Below, piece by piece: positions 62,723-64,000 of a DNA stretch of 64,000 nt. The notes under the pieces are model-generated. The model saw nothing but the letters and a program-made list of their open reading frames with translations. It did not search any database and had not been told where the DNA came from. Source of the DNA: Planctomycetota bacterium (GTDB taxonomy: Bacteria > Planctomycetota > MHYJ01 > WSZJ01 > JACPWG01). The DNA lies in the NCBI GenBank assembly GCA_016197205.1, contig JACPWG010000004.1, positions 1 to 64,000 on the forward strand. Reading direction: 5' to 3'. Position numbers and translations under genes: made by a program. Within the stretch, counting starts at the first letter, position 1. The number at the start of each line of letters is the position of its first letter.

Positions 62723-64000
62723 ATGGCCGCGACCCGCCTCCACGGACGGCTGCTCCGCGCGCGCTCCGGGACCGCCCTCCTTACCGCCACGATCCTCACG
62801 TTCGTGCTGGTCTCCGTCACCGCCGCGCTGCTCGGCCAGGGCGTGTCCGAGGTCCGCGAGGTCGAGCAGCTCGAAGGCGAGCTGGCCCGCGTCTACGCCG
62901 CGGAGTCCGTGGTCGCCGACGTGCAGTTCGCCTCCCTGAAGAGCCCCTACGACTCCAAGGGAAACACCTGGCTGCGCACCCCGCCGGGCTCGACGATGGT
63001 GAAGAACAAGGCGGGCGCGCAGATCGGCTGGCTGTGGACGCCGGCCCAGGCGCTGACCGGCGCCAAGGCGCGGCTGCGGGCCGCCAACGTTCTCGTGCCG
63101 GGCTCGACGACCGCCGTCGGCGGGGTCTTCGCGGGCAACATGGTTCCCGAGACCGCGATGGGCCCTTGGAAGCTCGACCGCTCCGGGTACGTGGAGTTGC
63201 CGGACGCGAGCGGGTACTTCAGCGTGACCGGCATCGCCATCTATCTCGGCGCCCAACACGACCCGATCACCGGCCAATCGACGCTGCGCGAACTCGAGAG
63301 CCGCGTGACGGTCGAGATCGGCGAGCGGGACGATTTCTCCCGCTACCTGTGGTTCATCGCGAACTCCGGCGTTACCGTGGGCTCGACCATGGTCCACGGG
63401 CTTGTCCATTCGAACAACACCATCACGTTCGCCGGCGGCGGCGCGCAGCTCTTCGAGACGGTGACGGGCGTGAAGGCCTTCGCGTTCGTGAACGGCGCGA
63501 CCTTGCAGAACACGACCTTCTACAAAGGGTACGACCAGTCGGCCCCGACGCTTCCGCTCCCCACGAGCGCGGACGTCAACCAGCTCCAGGCGCAGACCGA
63601 AATCCCCCAGGGCTCGACCTCGTCTCCGTACGATGTCTCCACGACGAACGCCCGGTATCCGTCCACGCCGTTCAACACCGAAATCCAGCTCACCGCCGGC
63701 GCCGGCATCACCGGGACCCAGGTCAAGTTGACCCTCCGGAACCAGGTTGACGGGTCGATCCTCAAGACCTCGACGCTGCCGCTGCCCTCGAACGGCCTGC
63801 TCTACGTCGGCGGGCCCGTGACCTCGCTCAAAGGGGACGTGAACGGCAAGCTGACGATCGCCTCGAGCGACCGCGTGAACCTGACGGGCAGCCTGCGGTA
63901 CGTGGACGGGAATGGGGATCCGGCCTTCGTGCTGAAGGACCCCCAGGGGAGCCCGATCAGCACGAATACGGCAACGGGCGTGAACTGGAAGACCGCCGGC
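62723..64000 (+). CDS. PilX/DUF4900-like pilus-associated protein (3' partial)
   Basis: The N-terminus is 'ATRLHGRLLRARSGTALLTATILTFVLVSVTAALLGQG', a basic leader and hydrophobic helix without a canonical Glu+5, as in PilX-like proteins ('RGxALLxxLxxLxxL'). The following helix (EVEQLEGELARVYAAESVVADV) and a long beta-rich soluble region run to the window edge, with 'VHSNNTITFAGGG' and 'LHVGGPVTSLKGDVNGKLTIAS'-like stretches ('LLYVGGPVTSLKGDVNGK'), reminiscent of DUF4900 proteins. 426 codons are visible; the end is outside the window. Confidence 0.75.
   Translation, partial: MAATRLHGRLLRARSGTALLTATILTFVLVSVTAALLGQGVSEVREVEQLEGELARVYAAESVVADVQFASLKSPYDSKGNTWLRTPPGSTMVKNKAGAQIGWLWTPAQALTGAKARLRAANVLVPGSTTAVGGVFAGNMVPETAMGPWKLDRSGYVELPDASGYFSVTGIAIYLGAQHDPITGQSTLRELESRVTVEIGERDDFSRYLWFIANSGVTVGSTMVHGLVHSNNTITFAGGGAQLFETVTGVKAFAFVNGATLQNTTFYKGYDQSAPTLPLPTSADVNQLQAQTEIPQGSTSSPYDVSTTNARYPSTPFNTEIQLTAGAGITGTQVKLTLRNQVDGSILKTSTLPLPSNGLLYVGGPVTSLKGDVNGKLTIASSDRVNLTGSLRYVDGNGDPAFVLKDPQGSPISTNTATGVNWKTAG

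Overview
The window is GC-rich (roughly two-thirds G+C by eye), densely coded DNA. Large Ser/Thr kinases fused to TPR arrays, alpha-2-macroglobulin (A2M) proteins, MshEN/zinc-ribbon proteins, a Flp pilin, minor pseudopilins and secreted proteins of unknown function point to a member of the Planctomycetota. The assignment is by gene-family flavour only; no rRNA or ribosomal marker is present.

Layout. 1-6.2 kb: the end of an A2M-TPR protein, a frameshifted secreted SH3-like gene and a membrane Ser/Thr kinase. 6.2-9.1 kb: an IS4-type insertion sequence that has cut the 5' end off a neighbour. 9.3-13.2 kb: a pseudopilin-like protein, DUF4058, a PLP-dependent Cds1-like enzyme and a DUF1264 protein. 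13.4-20 kb: mobA, an FHA protein, a YbgC-type thioesterase, then three genes with the fold and order of a molybdenum hydroxylase (FAD, Fe-S and Mo subunits) in which most cofactor motifs are eroded. 20.4-28.1 kb: a membrane spermidine-synthase-like TPR protein, pcm, tRNA-Pro(CGG) and a kinase-TPR protein. 28.2-30.4 kb: mostly dispersed repeats plus an aspartyl protease. 30.5-36.1 kb: an A2M gene whose only interruption is an in-frame TGA exactly where the thioester cysteine should be, followed by a plausible bacterial SECIS-like hairpin. This candidate selenocysteine A2M is the most exciting item here. 36.4-38.1 kb: a decayed kinase-TPR pseudogene. 38.5-47.7 kb: GH10 xylanase, an 'HEWGTFT' secreted protein, a zinc-ribbon/Ada-like membrane protein, a small membrane protein, GH57 glucanotransferase and Nudix. 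48-54.3 kb: VWA protein, a zinc-ribbon-Bax-inhibitor fusion with a small membrane partner, RNase HI and a beta-helix/PA14 protein. 54.6-60.8 kb: Flp pilin with its own terminator and a sigma-54-like promoter, an MshEN/zinc-ribbon protein and an MshEN-kinase-TPR protein. 61.3-64 kb: three minor-pilin genes, the last running off the window.

Functional themes are extracellular protein defence (A2M), polysaccharide processing (GH10, GH57), surface pili, and phosphorylation signalling through TPR scaffolds. The intergenic DNA is unusually rich in short dispersed palindromes and non-autonomous, MITE-like elements: two families of about 160-260 bp, each present twice, and several smaller hairpin families. 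Exact 8-nt A or T runs are far commoner than base composition predicts. All family assignments come from reading translations and recalling motifs; no database search was run.
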